Part shown: piece by piece, positions 44,301 through 55,560 of the stretch
How the letters are laid out: the number at the start of each line of letters is the position of its first letter
Position numbering within the stretch: position 1 is the stretch's first letter
Notes under the pieces: generated by a model
Seen by the model: only the letters and a program-made list of their open reading frames with translations
Database searches by the model: none
What the model was told of the DNA's origin: nothing
Source: Buxus sempervirens
Lineage: Eukaryota > Streptophyta > Magnoliopsida > Buxales > Buxaceae
Reading direction: 5' to 3'
Length of the DNA: 64,000 nucleotides
NCBI GenBank assembly: GCA_947561395.2
Contig: OX387187.1
Span: 20,999,829-21,063,828, forward strand
Translations under genes and position numbers: made by a program

Positions 44301-47300
44301 GCATGTCCACAACACACAAATCATTCATTGGGTAGAACATGTTGTGTGCACTTACATAGGAATAAAAATATTCATTAAAAACTTTGAAAGACTGTTGTGT
44401 TGTCATATGTTGGGCTCTTTGATATACGTAGTTACACCCTATTAACTTAAGCAAAAGGTCTTGTTTTAGACCCCCTCAGCAAGTGTTGCATTGGCATTTA
44501 TTCGTATCCAGGGTGTGTGTACCCTTCATTTGTCCTCCTCATATGTGTTCCCATGTAAAGTCATACAAGTAACAAAGCGTTGCGCTTGGGTCCTTTGATA
44601 TACATAGTTACACCATAACTTATAAGCTTAAACTTTTGGTACATTGGTTGTTTAACAAAGACTAATATTGTCACTTAATAAAACACCAAGGGAGTGCACA
44701 TGCTATGCGCATAGCAAATTAAAAAAATAATAATAATAATAATAAGGATGGTTAAGGCAGTTAGTCATACACGAAGCATTAACAAATGGGTGTAGGAGTT
44801 AATTTGAAAAAAAAATGGAGGATGTTTTGGGTATAAAATGTCAGTGAAAAAAGAGTCTCTTGACTTTATATAATAATATAGATGTGTAAAGGTTTAAGTA
44901 TGTATATGCAATATTAAACATGCATGCCACACTTGGCGGGTTGCTTATTGGGCTGGCCAGCACGGGCATGGCATGGCCCAGCACACTTAAAGCGTGCCGT
45001 GCCCGACATGGCATGAGCCAGCACCTATTAGTGGATCATGCCGGGTACTGGGCACTAGGCCCATTAAGGCCCATGACGCACATGGGAGGCATGGCACGCT
45101 TTAAGCGTACCCTACTGTGCCAGCCCGCGGGCTTGCAATAAAAAGAAGGGGAGTTTTTTTGGCCTTTTATGGTTTGTTTTTATTTTATTTTTTTTTTACA
45201 GTTTTTGAGGAAATTGTACCCTAATATATGTAAGAAATGTGTGTGAATAATAAATATATTTTTTTAGAATTTCTTGTATTTTTTATTTAGTTTTTTCCTT
45301 TTTTCTATTTTTCTAAATTTTTTAATACATTTATTATGCTACTCGTGGGCGGTCCGTTAGCCTGCGTGTGTGAGACACGGGAAAAATCACTGAGATGATT
45401 TCCCCTCCGTTAGCACACGGGCTCGACGCAAAATTGGGAGAGTCTCCACCATTCAGAATTTTGAGATAATGGACACCAAAAGATTCAAAGATATGCAAAA
45501 GGGGCTAAAAGCGAATTCTAGGGTAAAAATAACCCTACTTGAAAACCAAATCCAGAGATGGGTAAGGGGATTAGATTATGAACGGGGGAAGGTGTTAGGC
45601 ACCTCCATTCACCCACACAAGGTGGTTGCCAAGTGTTGTTCATGCCAAAAAATAAGAAAGCTTACTAAAGGTCATTAAAAAAACTTTGAAAAAGGACAAA
45701 TGTATGATATTTTCACATGAAAATCCAAATGGATTTTAGATCCTCTTTTATGTCAATATCACTTCTGGAATATCAACAAAAATGGAAATCCAAAGCAAAA
45801 GTTGCACAAAACCAAGTTGAGTTAAATCCGGAAAATTCGGTGAAAAGTAATGCCATTTGTCTTGAAATTATTCAAAATCAATTTTAAATTGAATCAAACC
45901 AAATCCATTTGAAAGATCATAATAAATAAGAGATTCATGCAAAATTTCAAGTTGATCCGGTTGAGAACCTAGGAGTTATGCTCCTTTAAAGTTGCTACTG
46001 GGGATGATTAAAAGTGACAAGTGGGCTACTTTGGAAAATCACCTAGAAAACTCCACTCCATTAAATTCCACGAAATTTGGTGTGATTGAAGTCTGTATGG
46101 CCAAATTTCAGATGAAACTAGCCTCATACAAAAATTCATTCGGATGTGCCTTGGGTGGTCTCCCGAACAGGCCCCGAAGATCACAGATTTACCCAGAAAA
46201 GTACTGATGAGCAGTTCTGAGTAAATCTGTTACCAATAATACAAATGGAGTCAAAAAATTATGAAACCAACTGGAGTTAAAAGTAGACTCATAAAGGAGT
46301 TCCCAGAAACAAAAACCACCCAAATCGGATTTAAAACGAACACATGGCGCTCAGTCGAAGTGACAAGTTCTGTATTTAAACCTGAACTGTCCAATCAACT
46401 TCGACAGAGAGGTGTCCAAAATCCCCTCTTTAGAAATTAATGAAATTTGGTAGGAATAAACTAGACAGCCTTACCTTTCCCATGGTTCTAGAATCACTCC
46501 AAAATTCATCCGGACGATGAAGTTATGAGTGTCCGAAGTTGGGGTACAATTACTGTCAAGTTAGGCCTTATTTGGACAAAACCAACTCAAAACTATGATA
46601 AAGTGTGTGTGATTCGTGCAAGATGAACCCAAATCTTTTAAAAACCTTTTAAAAACATTCCAGAATTGATTGAGGCCATTTATTTCAGATTTATCACAAT
46701 AAATGTAATAAACCCAAAATATGAGCCTATCCCGCCAAAACGGGTGCAATGTATGTGTAAGTAAAAATCATTCAAGAACAATATAACAACATAGCATGCA
46801 TTCTCATTCATTTAAAATAGGATTCTAAAAGCAACCTAGGGTTCCGTTCCATTATCGTTTCTCTTAGTTCTCTCTCCCCGTTAAACACGGTTCTTCAAGA
46901 TAATCTTGGGGTACTTTGAATATGAAACGGTTTTCAATCATTCCAAAGGCTTATGCAAGATAGGTTCTAACACTAGAATCAATCCCCAGTCTCGTTTCTC
47001 CTAGATCCCGCCTTCACGTTTTACGGCTAGGGGGAGTCTTGAGATACTTTGAGCCAGGGAAGGGTTTTCATACACATAGAAGGCCTTATTCTACATAAAG
47101 GTAGAAGAAGAGATCTAGATCTAGGAATGTGAATACATAAAATAAAGAAAAAGTTTGAGGCTTACCTAGGGTTCTGGAAGCAATCCAGCGGCGGTTCCCT
47201 TCTTCACTCAGAGCTCTTGGATCTCCAACTTATTGACAAGAGAGTTAATGGCCATTTGCTTAAGGAGGAGCCTCCTATTTATAGGCAAAGGCTAGGGTTG

Positions 47301-50117
47301 ATGGTAGACACAACTTAATGTCTAGAGCCCACCAACCTTAACCCTAGGGCTGTTTCCGAGATTTCCTCTCATTTAATGAGGGACATGATGGTAAAAAATG
47401 AAATCTCTCGGAAAACCCTAATTTTGAGCAAAACTTATGTATCCTGCATGTCAGGCCGGATACACAAGTGCCTTAATGTATCCGGCATATGATGCCGGAT
47501 ACATTAAAGGCTACTTGTATCCGATATTATCTGCCGAATACAAAGAAGATCCTTTGTATCCGGCATTATCTGTCGGATACAAAAAAAAGAAGCTTTTATC
47601 CCAATTTTAACACAGGCAATACTTATTTACATGTAATATCGTTTAAGTAAATGTCCTCGTATTTTTTAATCTCCATTTACTTAAGATATTACATGTAAAT
47701 AAGCAAACACCCCTCCCCCCCCCCCCCCCCCCCATTTGAATCCATTAAAAATAGTTCCAGACCCAAATTCCAAGTGAATAAAAAGTCAACTTTCCAGTTT
47801 TAGGCAAAATTCTGATTTTTCAGGTCCGGTAAAAAGATTCAACATGTTTAAAACCAAGGTATTCGTCAAGATTTAAAATCTCAAAAAATTCTTTTATGCA
47901 ATAACATGGCTAAAAACCTTATTACCAGGAAAAATTATCTTGAAATCTGGCTTTAAAAAATATTTCATTTTCTGGGGTCAAAAGTCAACAAAATTCAACC
48001 GGGAAAAGTTTGACTTTGCACAAAAGATTGAATTCGGGTCTTTTCCTTTACAGTTTTGGATTCAAATGGGTTAAGTATTTCAAACCCAATGCAAAGAATT
48101 GAAAATTGCAATAAAATATTTCTCTCCTTCAAGATTTATCAAAAATCGTGCAATTTTGGGGTGTCTACAACGTGCCACAGGCTAGGCCATGCCTGAGTAT
48201 TTGGTTATAGGCCAAGCACAGCACAACCCGTCTCCTAGGTGGACCGTGTCGTGCCCGGCCTGCGGCCCACCAGGCACAGGCTAAACATGCACGTGCCGTG
48301 CTGGGCCGGCTTGATAAGCAACCGTATGCCACCCCTTACTATATGTATGTATAAACACAATCACAGAAAATGACATTGTGCAAACTAATGGTCTTGTGGT
48401 CACCAGGTACGAGCTTACATTGAACGGAAAGCACTGGCACATTCCCTAAACGACACAAAGACTGCAGTGCAGCAACTTCACAAGCTAGCAAGTGCAGTTG
48501 TAGTCATAATCATAATAGTGGTTTCCCTCCTTGTTATGGGTTTGGCAACTACCAAGGTAATCTTCTTGGTGATGACACAGCTTGTGGTTGTTAGTTTCAT
48601 GTTTCAAAACACCTGCAAGACTATGTTCGAATCTATCATCTTCGTCTTCGTCGTGCACCCATTCGACGTCGGTGATCGTTGCGTTATTGATGGTGTTCAG
48701 GTAATCTTAATTTACAATAATAAAAGCATTGTTTTGTACGTATAACTTCAATGAAAAACATGTTATATATGAGTCATGTAGTTTCTTGTTTTTAATTAGA
48801 TGATTGTGGAAGAGATGAATATCTTGACGACGATTTTCCTCCGCTATGACATGGAGAAGATCTACTATCCCAATTCAATTCTACTCACAAAGCCTATTAG
48901 CAACTTCTATAGAAGTCCGGACATGGCCGACACCATCGATTTCACCATTGATGTCTCTACATCCATGGATACTATTGCTGCTCTTAAGAAGGCCATTCAA
49001 ACGTAAGCTTTCTTCCTTTCTCAACACTCTCATTTTATAGTAGATGAAATTTTTAAATGTTTCATTAGTATTCAATAAAATTATGGAATTGTAGTAGGAA
49101 TATATATCATGTGAGCTAGATATTTATGGTAGCTTCATTAAAACCATGATCCCACATTGAGATTCTTTACTTGATTTCTTATAATCATTGTTGTTTAGCA
49201 GAAGAGTTTTATTGCAATCCAGGAAGAGGAAATGTACCAAGAAAATTAAAGTAAACATTCCTTTTATTTAAATATCCAAAAATATTTATTCTTGAAGGAC
49301 TCTATCATGTCAATCCACTTCAATTAATTTTATTACATGGTTTTCAGAACATGTTAGTCATTTAATCATCTATTTGGATTTCAAAATAATTATCTTAAAA
49401 TACTTCATTAGAAAGTTGCTTCTTATATGCTTCTCAGCCACTTTACAAGAATATTATGTTGAAAATTTATGAAACCTTCCATATTACTTTTATACTTATT
49501 TCTCATTCTATAGAAATTAAGGTGTAATTCAAAAATACTACAAATTCTATATCAATGTTTGGCGTTGCTTAAAAAAGGGTTTTTAATTGATAGAAAGATC
49601 TTCATCATCATCATCATAATCAAAAGCCAGTTCCCACTAAAGTGGGGTAGGCGATACGAATCTTGTCTTTCCATGCTACTCTATTAAAAACAAATCACAT
49701 ATCTTCAGTTAATTCACACTTTTGTAAGTTTTGTTCTATTGATTCCATCCATTTCTTTTTAGGTGTTTCTCTTAATCTCTTTAGCATATATTATTACTTT
49801 TGTCTAGCAATGATCTAGGTATAAATAATATTTTTCACAATTACAGATATATTGAAGGCAGGCCAAAGTACTGGCACCCAAAACATTCAGTAATAGTAAA
49901 AGAAATTGAGAACGTGGACAAGATGAAGATGTGTCTATGTGTGCTACACACAATGAATCATCAGAACTATGGTGAGAAAAGCAATAGAAGATCTGAGCTT
50001 GTCTTTGAGTTGAAGAAGATCTTTGAAAGCCTTAGTATCAAGTACCATCTCCTTCCTCAAGAGATCCACCTCACCCAAGTCCACATGGCCTGTGGGAGGA
50101 TACCTATGCAATCATGA
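41393..50117 (+). CDS. Mechanosensitive ion channel protein, MscS-like, MSL10 type (five exons)
   Basis: Stretch-activated channel of the plasma membrane; in plants MSL9/MSL10 conduct anions and MSL10 also signals in cell death and swelling. Exons: 41393-42624, 43872-43995, 48407-48700, 48800-49002 and 49847-50117. All junctions are GT-AG, phases agree and the total is 2124 nt, giving 707 residues (Arabidopsis MSL10 is about 734). Residues 1-130 are a soluble N-terminus with an acidic run (98-115) and six lysines (122-127). Membrane segments lie near 132-153, 166-194, 213-232 and 246-268, a loop follows, then two more in exon 3 (SAVVVIIIIVVSLLVMGLA, and the pore-type helix KVIFLVMTQLVVV...). 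The MscS signature is VHPFDVGDRCVIDGVQ at the exon 3-4 border, followed by EEMNILTTIFLRYD, YPNSILLTKPI and NFYRSPDM. The first ATG is used; a second in-frame ATG lies ten codons on. The 5-exon layout and ends are unbroken. Intron 2 (4.4 kb) and intron 4 carry transposon DNA. Confidence 0.95.
42720..42905. repeat. Direct duplication in MSL intron 1
   Basis: A block of about 55 bp, GGTTTAGTCGGGTCTGACCG followed by GTTTCCGGTTTATTGAAGAA and ACCCTGGA, recurs about 120 bp later with about seven differences. Intron 1 also holds an (AT)n run at about 43305-43329, poly-T at 43440-43458 and a (TA)n run near 43591-43608. Confidence 0.8.
43996..44918. repeat. Left part of MSL intron 2 with local duplications
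   Basis: AAGAGAAAAAATGTGAGGTTAAA is repeated about 70 bp apart (44167 and 44227). CTTTGATATACGTAGTTACACC (44410) recurs as CTTTGATATACATAGTTACACC near 44602. No coding. These read like local duplications inside old transposon DNA rather than a regular satellite. Confidence 0.6.
47446..47582. repeat. Palindrome cluster, GTATCCGGCAT..ATGCCGGATAC type
   Basis: Four inverted repeats in 140 bp, the best with arms GTATCCGGCAT and ATGCCGGATAC. The motif is the same as in the solo LTR at 21865-24651, although the ends of the two LTRs differ. Confidence 0.85.
47622..47735. repeat. Inverted repeat and poly-C tract in the intronic LTR
   Basis: Arms of about 30 bp (CTTATTTACATGTAATATCG at 47622 and its imperfect complement ATATTACATGTAAATAAG, ending near 47703) flank a 20-bp loop. 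A run of about 19 C follows at 47715-47733. A similar arm sequence, TTATTTACATGTAAAGACTT, with CATTTACTTAAATG, is near 28018-28080 in the 3.4 kb LTR. Confidence 0.8.
49601..49797 (-). mobile_element. RTE-type LINE, 3' tail, in MSL intron 4
   Basis: In minus sense it ends CCCACTTTAGTGGGAACTGG, then CTTTTGATTATGATGATGAT; the TGATGATGA tail is the hallmark of RTE LINEs, which lack poly-A. It is strongly 5'-truncated and matches the tail of the larger copy at 50697. Confidence 0.75.
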
Positions 50118-50696
50118 TGTGGTAAATAAATAGTTTGAGACCTTTGAAGGAAATTTTTCCTCTTTCCATGGACAAAGAAATTTGGAGAATTTAAGCTTTT
50201 CTACAAGTTTATCTCCTAGTATGTGATCTCTTAGCAAGCTTTAATTTGTATTTCGAAAACTTCATGTTGCTAAATACCCCTAATCAAAGCACCTTCTCAT
50301 ATCTACATATTGGCAAAAAATAAAAATTAAATTATAGTTAATTAAATTAGGAGACTAATAATGTAAAAAATCTTGGTCTTTAATAGAAGGTCTTACATTA
50401 TATTTCAATGATGGCTTTATAAATTGAAAGTTACAACTAAAGGATTGATACTCCCAATGGTCATCTACATAAGATAAATTAAGCATTTTAACCTTCCTTT
50501 GTTCATACCGTTGGAGTCTCCCAAACATCTATATGCATACAATCCAACATTCCCTTGCTTTTATAAGTTCCAATAATGAATCTGGCCTTACTTTGTTTCC
50601 TATACAAGCAACTCATGATCTAAATATCAATTGGAATGGCACTATCATACAGTACTACCTCTTAACTTATAATTTCATGTACTAGTCAAATAGTAT
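50118..50696. other. 3' flank of the MSL gene
   Basis: Holds the presumed 3' UTR of the MSL gene and AT-rich DNA. No second gene is recognised. Confidence 0.5.
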
Positions 50697-51604
50697 TTCA
50701 TCATAATCATCAGCATAAGTCAGTTAGCACCAAAGTGGGGTCCAAAGTAGGGTCAACGACATGAATCTTGTCTCTCCATCTCTCCTTGTAAAAAACTTAT
50801 ATCTTTAATTAATTTATCCTTATATAATTTTTTGTTTTATTAACTCCATCCATGTCTTTTTAGGTCTTCCTCTTGGTCTCTTACCCCTTTAATATACATC
50901 ATTTCACACGCCTTCTTATAACTGCATCTCTAGGTTTTCACTCTACTATACTCAATTTTCCCCCAATGCATGCTTCCTAACCACTTTTGAATATCTTTGT
51001 TTCTTACTTTATTTGTTTTAATTTTACAAGACATCCATCTTAGCATTCTTATCTCAATGATACTCATCTTCTAAACATGTTGTTTCTTTGTTGCCCAATA
51101 TTCTATATTATGAGCATGGCTGGTTTAATTGTTGTGTTGTGAAACTTACCCTTCAACATAAGCTGAACACAGCCATCCCACAATACCCTAATTGTTGTGT
51201 TGTGAAACTTACCCTTCAACATAAGCTGAACACAGCCATCACACAATACCCTAGTATCACCCCTCCACTTAAGCCAACCAGCTCTAATCCCATGTGTTAT
51301 GTCTTCAACAATTTCTCCACCTTTTATACTACTAATCCAAGATATCAAAATTTATTGTTTAAACGGTAAATGATTTCCAATTCTAATTCTTTCATTAACA
51401 ATATTGTTATTACTAAAAGAGCATTTAATATTTTTAGTCTTCCAAGGCATCTCTAAACAATTTTAGCTTCAAATTTACTTCTTCTCTAGTGTGACCTACA
51501 AAAATTACATTATCTGCGAATAACATACACTAAAGCAACTCACCTAGAATATGACTCATCAACTCATCCAGAACTGGATAAATAAATAAGGTTAACCTAT
51601 AACT
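50697..51604 (-). mobile_element. RTE-type LINE, C-terminal reverse transcriptase part and 3' end
   Basis: Minus-strand wording, as one goes down in coordinate: YPVLDELMSHILGELL, CMLFADNVIFVGHTREE (the FADD-type catalytic region, here FADN), SIKGGEIVEDITHGIRAGWLKW, GVQLMLKGKFHNT, then the 3' region EYSRVKTQRCSYKKACEMMY / DLKRHGWS and a tail with TGATGATTATGA. It is broken by many stops. A 63-bp block is duplicated in tandem at 51128-51253, repeating VLCDGCVQLMLKGKFHNTTI in frame. The 5' part continues at 54245 beyond an LTR-like insertion. Confidence 0.85.
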
Positions 51605-54205
51605 TGAAACCGTAAAACCACGCGATCATTGGACCACACATCTTACATGAGACTTAATTAAAAATTGGAGTCGCCACCATCCAAGGAGTCTTGGTATGGA
51701 TGGTCACCAAAGTTTGCATAAATCATAAAAATGAGCCAAATAAGGCTTAATCAAAGGTCTACACCAGATCTTAGGGTAAGGGGATTAGGTTATGAGTAGG
51801 GAAAGGTGTTAAACACCCATACTCATACACCTAAAGGTGGTTGCCAAGTTTTCATCATTTTTTAATTGCTTGCATTTATACATCATAAAATATAATGGCC
51901 AAAACAACAAAGAAATGATGTATGATTCTCAATGAGGATCATCCTATGAACTAGGATGCTCCTCATTAATAAATCCTCAATGATTGCATTCTAAATCCTC
52001 TGATGTGATTATCAATGAATAAAAATCATAAATAATAGTCCAAAAATTTCAAATCCAATCATTAAGGAAATCTGGACTTAAAAACTATAAATGAGCAACA
52101 CAAGTTTGCTCAAACATAACTTCATCAAAACAAATCCAATCCAATAAAACCAGTGCTGTGTGGAAGCTCATTTGATGAAGAAAACATAGTATAAAATTGA
52201 TTTGAAAAAGATCAAAAACAAGGAAGATATGCTTGATTGAAGTTGTTGGTACTGCAATAGTAAAAGTGCAAACCAGACCCATTTCCCAAGTCTATTCATG
52301 GAGATCCACTTCATATAAATCTTTAAAAATTGGCTTCAATGGAGTACAATGACCCCTCTTTTAGATGGCATTGGCCTCATATAAGGATTTATCCATATGA
52401 GAGTTGTGCCCATCCACCACCCTCTGAAATCATCACAGATTGACCCTATGTTCTGCTATAAAGCAACACAAGGTCAATCAGCCACTTAGCCTTCAATATA
52501 TATTTGAATAATTTTGAATTAAATCCATTTAAAATAGACTCGATCATAAACAAAGACTCAGACACTTGAATCACTTGAACCAGATTTCAAATGAATTGGA
52601 TATGCTTATTGGAAATGACAAGTCTTGCAATTGATATTTTGAGACCTATCCTTCCTCAATCAATCATAGCAGAGGCTTGGCTCAATGCAAAATTATGAAG
52701 ATTGACAGGACTAAAATAGATACATATACCTTTCATATGGAACTAAAATCACTCAAAAATGTATCTGGATGATGAAGATATAAGTTCTTAAATTCCAAAT
52801 TTAAGAACAATCCTGATTCTGGAAAACTTTGTGAAAATAACTCTCAAATTTTTAGATTTGAGCATGGATCTCTCTAAATCAAAATCAAAACTCCAAAAAT
52901 GTTGTTGAATGGTATTTAAAACCATATAGGGTTGTAATTTACTCATATATCTCATGATGAAGAGAGAAAGAGCTAAATCTAACCCAAAATTCCATTATGG
53001 AATAGATCTAAAGAAATTAGGCCATAAGATCTTATCATTAAGATTAATCCACATTTAAATCATATCAAAGGATTTGAAACCTTCTTTTAAGGCTTGATCC
53101 TCATATCTACTATATTAGACATGATAGATCTAAGGATTTGTTCCACAAAAAATGAAAACCATGCATATAGTGGGTACGTTTGAGCATGAGTGTGTAAACA
53201 AGCATACATGAAAAATTCACTAATATGAGGGGGGACTTCAGATCTGATCATGAATTAATCTAGATCTCTAAAATGCTCTCGAAATAAAGAAAAATTAACA
53301 AAGCATAAATTGAGCACAAAACAAGTCAAAAAAAATCATTTTGATGCAATAAACTTTGAAAAAAATGGGTTCTAACTCTAGGATCCATCCCTTAATCCTT
53401 TCCCTTAGCCCTTTCTTCATGTTTTATGGCTAGAGATAGGTTTGAGGTACTTGGAACAAGGTTTGCGGTTTCATACACACCAAAGACCTTATGCTATAGA
53501 AAAGTAGAAGATGAGAGTGCTGCGAATTAAAGAGAAATACTGAAATTTAAAGGGAAAGTATACATGCAGCAAGTGAAAGGGAACTTGGAAACAAAGGAAG
53601 CTTCAGCTTGAACTTGGGTAGAATCTCCCCTCCTTGAGTAAGAACCTTCAATCTCTAGAATTCCAGCCCCTAAAACTGAGTTAAAACCCTCTATTTATAG
53701 GCAAAAGGAGGGACAATATGTCCTAAGGGTATGCACAAAGTTGTGTCTAGATCCTTCCAATTAGGGTTTAAACTTGAATTAGAAAGAATTAGAGGGAATC
53801 TCAGGGGTTATTCTGGCAATCCAAGGTTTTTAGAGAGGTATTAAGTGTAAATAAGGGAGAGATTATGGGATTTTTTATTTGGAGGCCTTTTGTTTTGCAT
53901 ATGCACAGGCGGTGCAACATAAAACTATGTTGCACCATGCTCATGTAATGGTGCAATAATAACTCTCCCTACACTACTACATTCAAACAATGCGCATTTT
54001 GTTACAATCCCACATGCTCGCACTGAGGTGGCGTAACAACTAAAGGTTCTAGGCACCACCTCAGCACAAACTTTATGCATTGTGGAAATAAAACAGTGGT
54101 ACACCATTTTGAGAGCACAATGCAACATAAGTTAGCTACACCATTTATATTATACAGTGCACAAAGGAAAAAGTATTTTGCACTCATAATATATGTGTTA
54201 ACTTG
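51605..54205 (-). mobile_element. Ogre-like LTR (about 2.6 kb) inserted in the RTE LINE
   Basis: The LINE reading frame is cut near 51605 and resumes near 54245. The insert shares GGTAAGGGGATTAGGTTATG and GGTGGTTGCCAAG with the LTR in MSL intron 2, has GGAGTCGCCA at 51667-51676 and a minus-strand TATA-like CTATAAATAG near 53690-53700. A strong palindrome (arms GGTGCAACATA/TATGTTGCACC) is at 53911-53936. The 8-mer TAACTTGA occurs at 51600 and 54199 and may mark the ends, but the termini are not secure. Confidence 0.6.
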
Positions 54206-54244
54206 ATAGAAAACACATATTTCAAGTACAAAACATTTCTATCA

Positions 54245-54490
54245 TTTTCTTGATTTTGGTGCAATTTAAGGTATCTAAAGAAACTCTGTTGTTTCACTAC
54301 CTATTTTCACATAAAGCTTCCTCATACATATCCTTAATTGTTCCAATATATTTCATTAGTATACCTTTCGTACACAAAATGCACCAAATTAATTCACTCA
54401 AAACCTTGTTCTATGCTTTTTCTAAATCAATGAAACCATATGTAGATTAGTTTGTTTTCTCAAGAAATGATCTCTTATCTCTCATCGTAC
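54245..54490 (-). mobile_element. RTE-type LINE, upstream reverse transcriptase part
   Basis: Minus-strand wording TYGFIDLEKA (the YDRV-type block), KVLSELIWCIL, GILMKYIGTIKDMYEEALC matches the RTE block HMVFIDLEKAYDRVPREVLW and IIKDMYEG. The LINE is 5'-truncated beyond about 54490. Together with 50697-51604 it forms one interrupted insertion. Confidence 0.8.
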
Positions 54491-55309
54491 AACCACAATC
54501 ACACCCATATACCTCGAATTAAAATTTTATAACATTTCCAATACAAAATTTTAAAATCTTAAAAGAAAAAAACATTGGTGTATTATTAGTTATCTAATAA
54601 TATTTAATTACTTATATAATGACATATAAATGTAAATTATGTTTCAACAAACTTACATTCGTCACATTACCACGACTATTATCCAAACTCGGACTTGACT
54701 AAATAGGATGCAATTAATACCTACTAATAATAGTTTCTACATGTTGACTCCTTTTCGATTCATACATTTGAAGATACCCATATAATTTTTCTTCCACAAT
54801 TTCGATAAGACCATTTACTGTAATGTAGATATCTTGAATTCAACCCCTACCCACTATCCATTCGGCCTTCCCTTAGAAGGCAGAGGGCCAAATTAGGTCA
54901 TTCTCAATGAGTTGTAAGCATGTAGCATTTTGAGAAAGGTTTATGTTTTCCAAGAAAAATATTGTGGCGCTTGGAAGATCATATTGTATTCGCCTTATTC
55001 TCTAGTGCAATAATTTCATCTTGTATACCCGTGGAGTAAGCATTTAAGGCCGAACCACGTAAATCCATGTCTCTTCATCTTGTTCTCTGTTTTGTTACTA
55101 TTTTGTTTTCGGCATTTTCGTCCAACTGTCGATCAATTTCAACAGGCCATTTTGCTAATAGTACATCACCTATTTTCTCAACTTGTACTAAATTTCCTTC
55201 TTAGATTCTCCCTTATACTTACGAATGATGCACTTATACCACTTGATATTGATATATAGAAAAGGATACTAACACCCCCCAATTAGAAGAATATGCAAGC
55301 AGCAACCCC
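54491..55309. other. AT-rich intergenic DNA, no gene seen
   Basis: No coding wording or clear repeat structure is recognised in this 800-bp stretch left of the copia element. Confidence 0.5.
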
Positions 55310-55548
55310 TGTATAAGGGAATCCGCATAAATCATGCTCATGCGAGATTCTCTCTCAATGCGTGATTTCCTCTCTGTCAATATCTGAGTATAGCAAGTCT
55401 GGATTTATATGTATCTTCCTTAAATAGCCGTAGCTTAATTTATGGTTGTACATTCCTTATACAACAGTAGGCTTGTATTATATAAAGACAAGTTGTAATA
55501 CAAAATATGATTAAGAGAGATTTTACCAATTGTTGTGTAATCCTTTTA
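55310..55548 (+). repeat. 5' LTR of the copia element
   Basis: 239 bp starting TGTATAAGGGA and ending TAATCCTTTTA. A TATA-like TTATATAAAG lies near 55478. The partner is 59640-59878. Confidence 0.9.
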
Positions 55549-55560
55549 TGGTATCAGAGC
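55549..55560 (+). other. Primer-binding site, initiator tRNA-Met type
   Basis: TGGTATCAGAGC directly after the 5' LTR is the standard plant copia primer site, complementary to the 3' end of initiator tRNA-Met. Confidence 0.95.

Larger units (their letters stand above)
45369..48169 (-). mobile_element. Solo LTR, Ogre-like family B (2801 bp), in MSL intron 2
   Basis: It starts TGTGAGACACGGG and ends GGGGTGTCTACA on the plus strand, so in element sense it begins TGTAGACACCCC, a usual start for Ogre-like LTRs. The flanks GCGTG and ACGTG match in four of five bases. The TATA-like box is CTATAAATAG on the minus strand near 47274-47284, with the palindrome cluster 47446-47582 upstream of it. It is related to the LTR-like insertion at 51605 (shared GGTAAGGGGATTAG.TTATGA and GGTGGTTGCCAAG). 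It lies antisense to the MSL gene. Confidence 0.75.
44919..48336. mobile_element. Foldback (MITE-like) element in MSL intron 2, split by a solo LTR
   Basis: The left end (GCCACACTTGGCGGGTTGCT, then TATTGGGCTGGCCAGCACGG) pairs with the reverse complement of the right end (GGGGTGGCATACGGTTGCTT, then ATCAAGCCGGCCCAGCACGG). Without the LTR inserted at 45369-48169 it would be about 600 bp, GC-rich and non-coding. The wording is like that of common plant hAT-type foldback elements. No target duplication was settled. Confidence 0.55.

Noticed and set aside
44920-45141. Open frame rich in GHGM/GPLRP in MSL intron 2
   Set aside because: It is the GC-rich end of a foldback element, not a gene.
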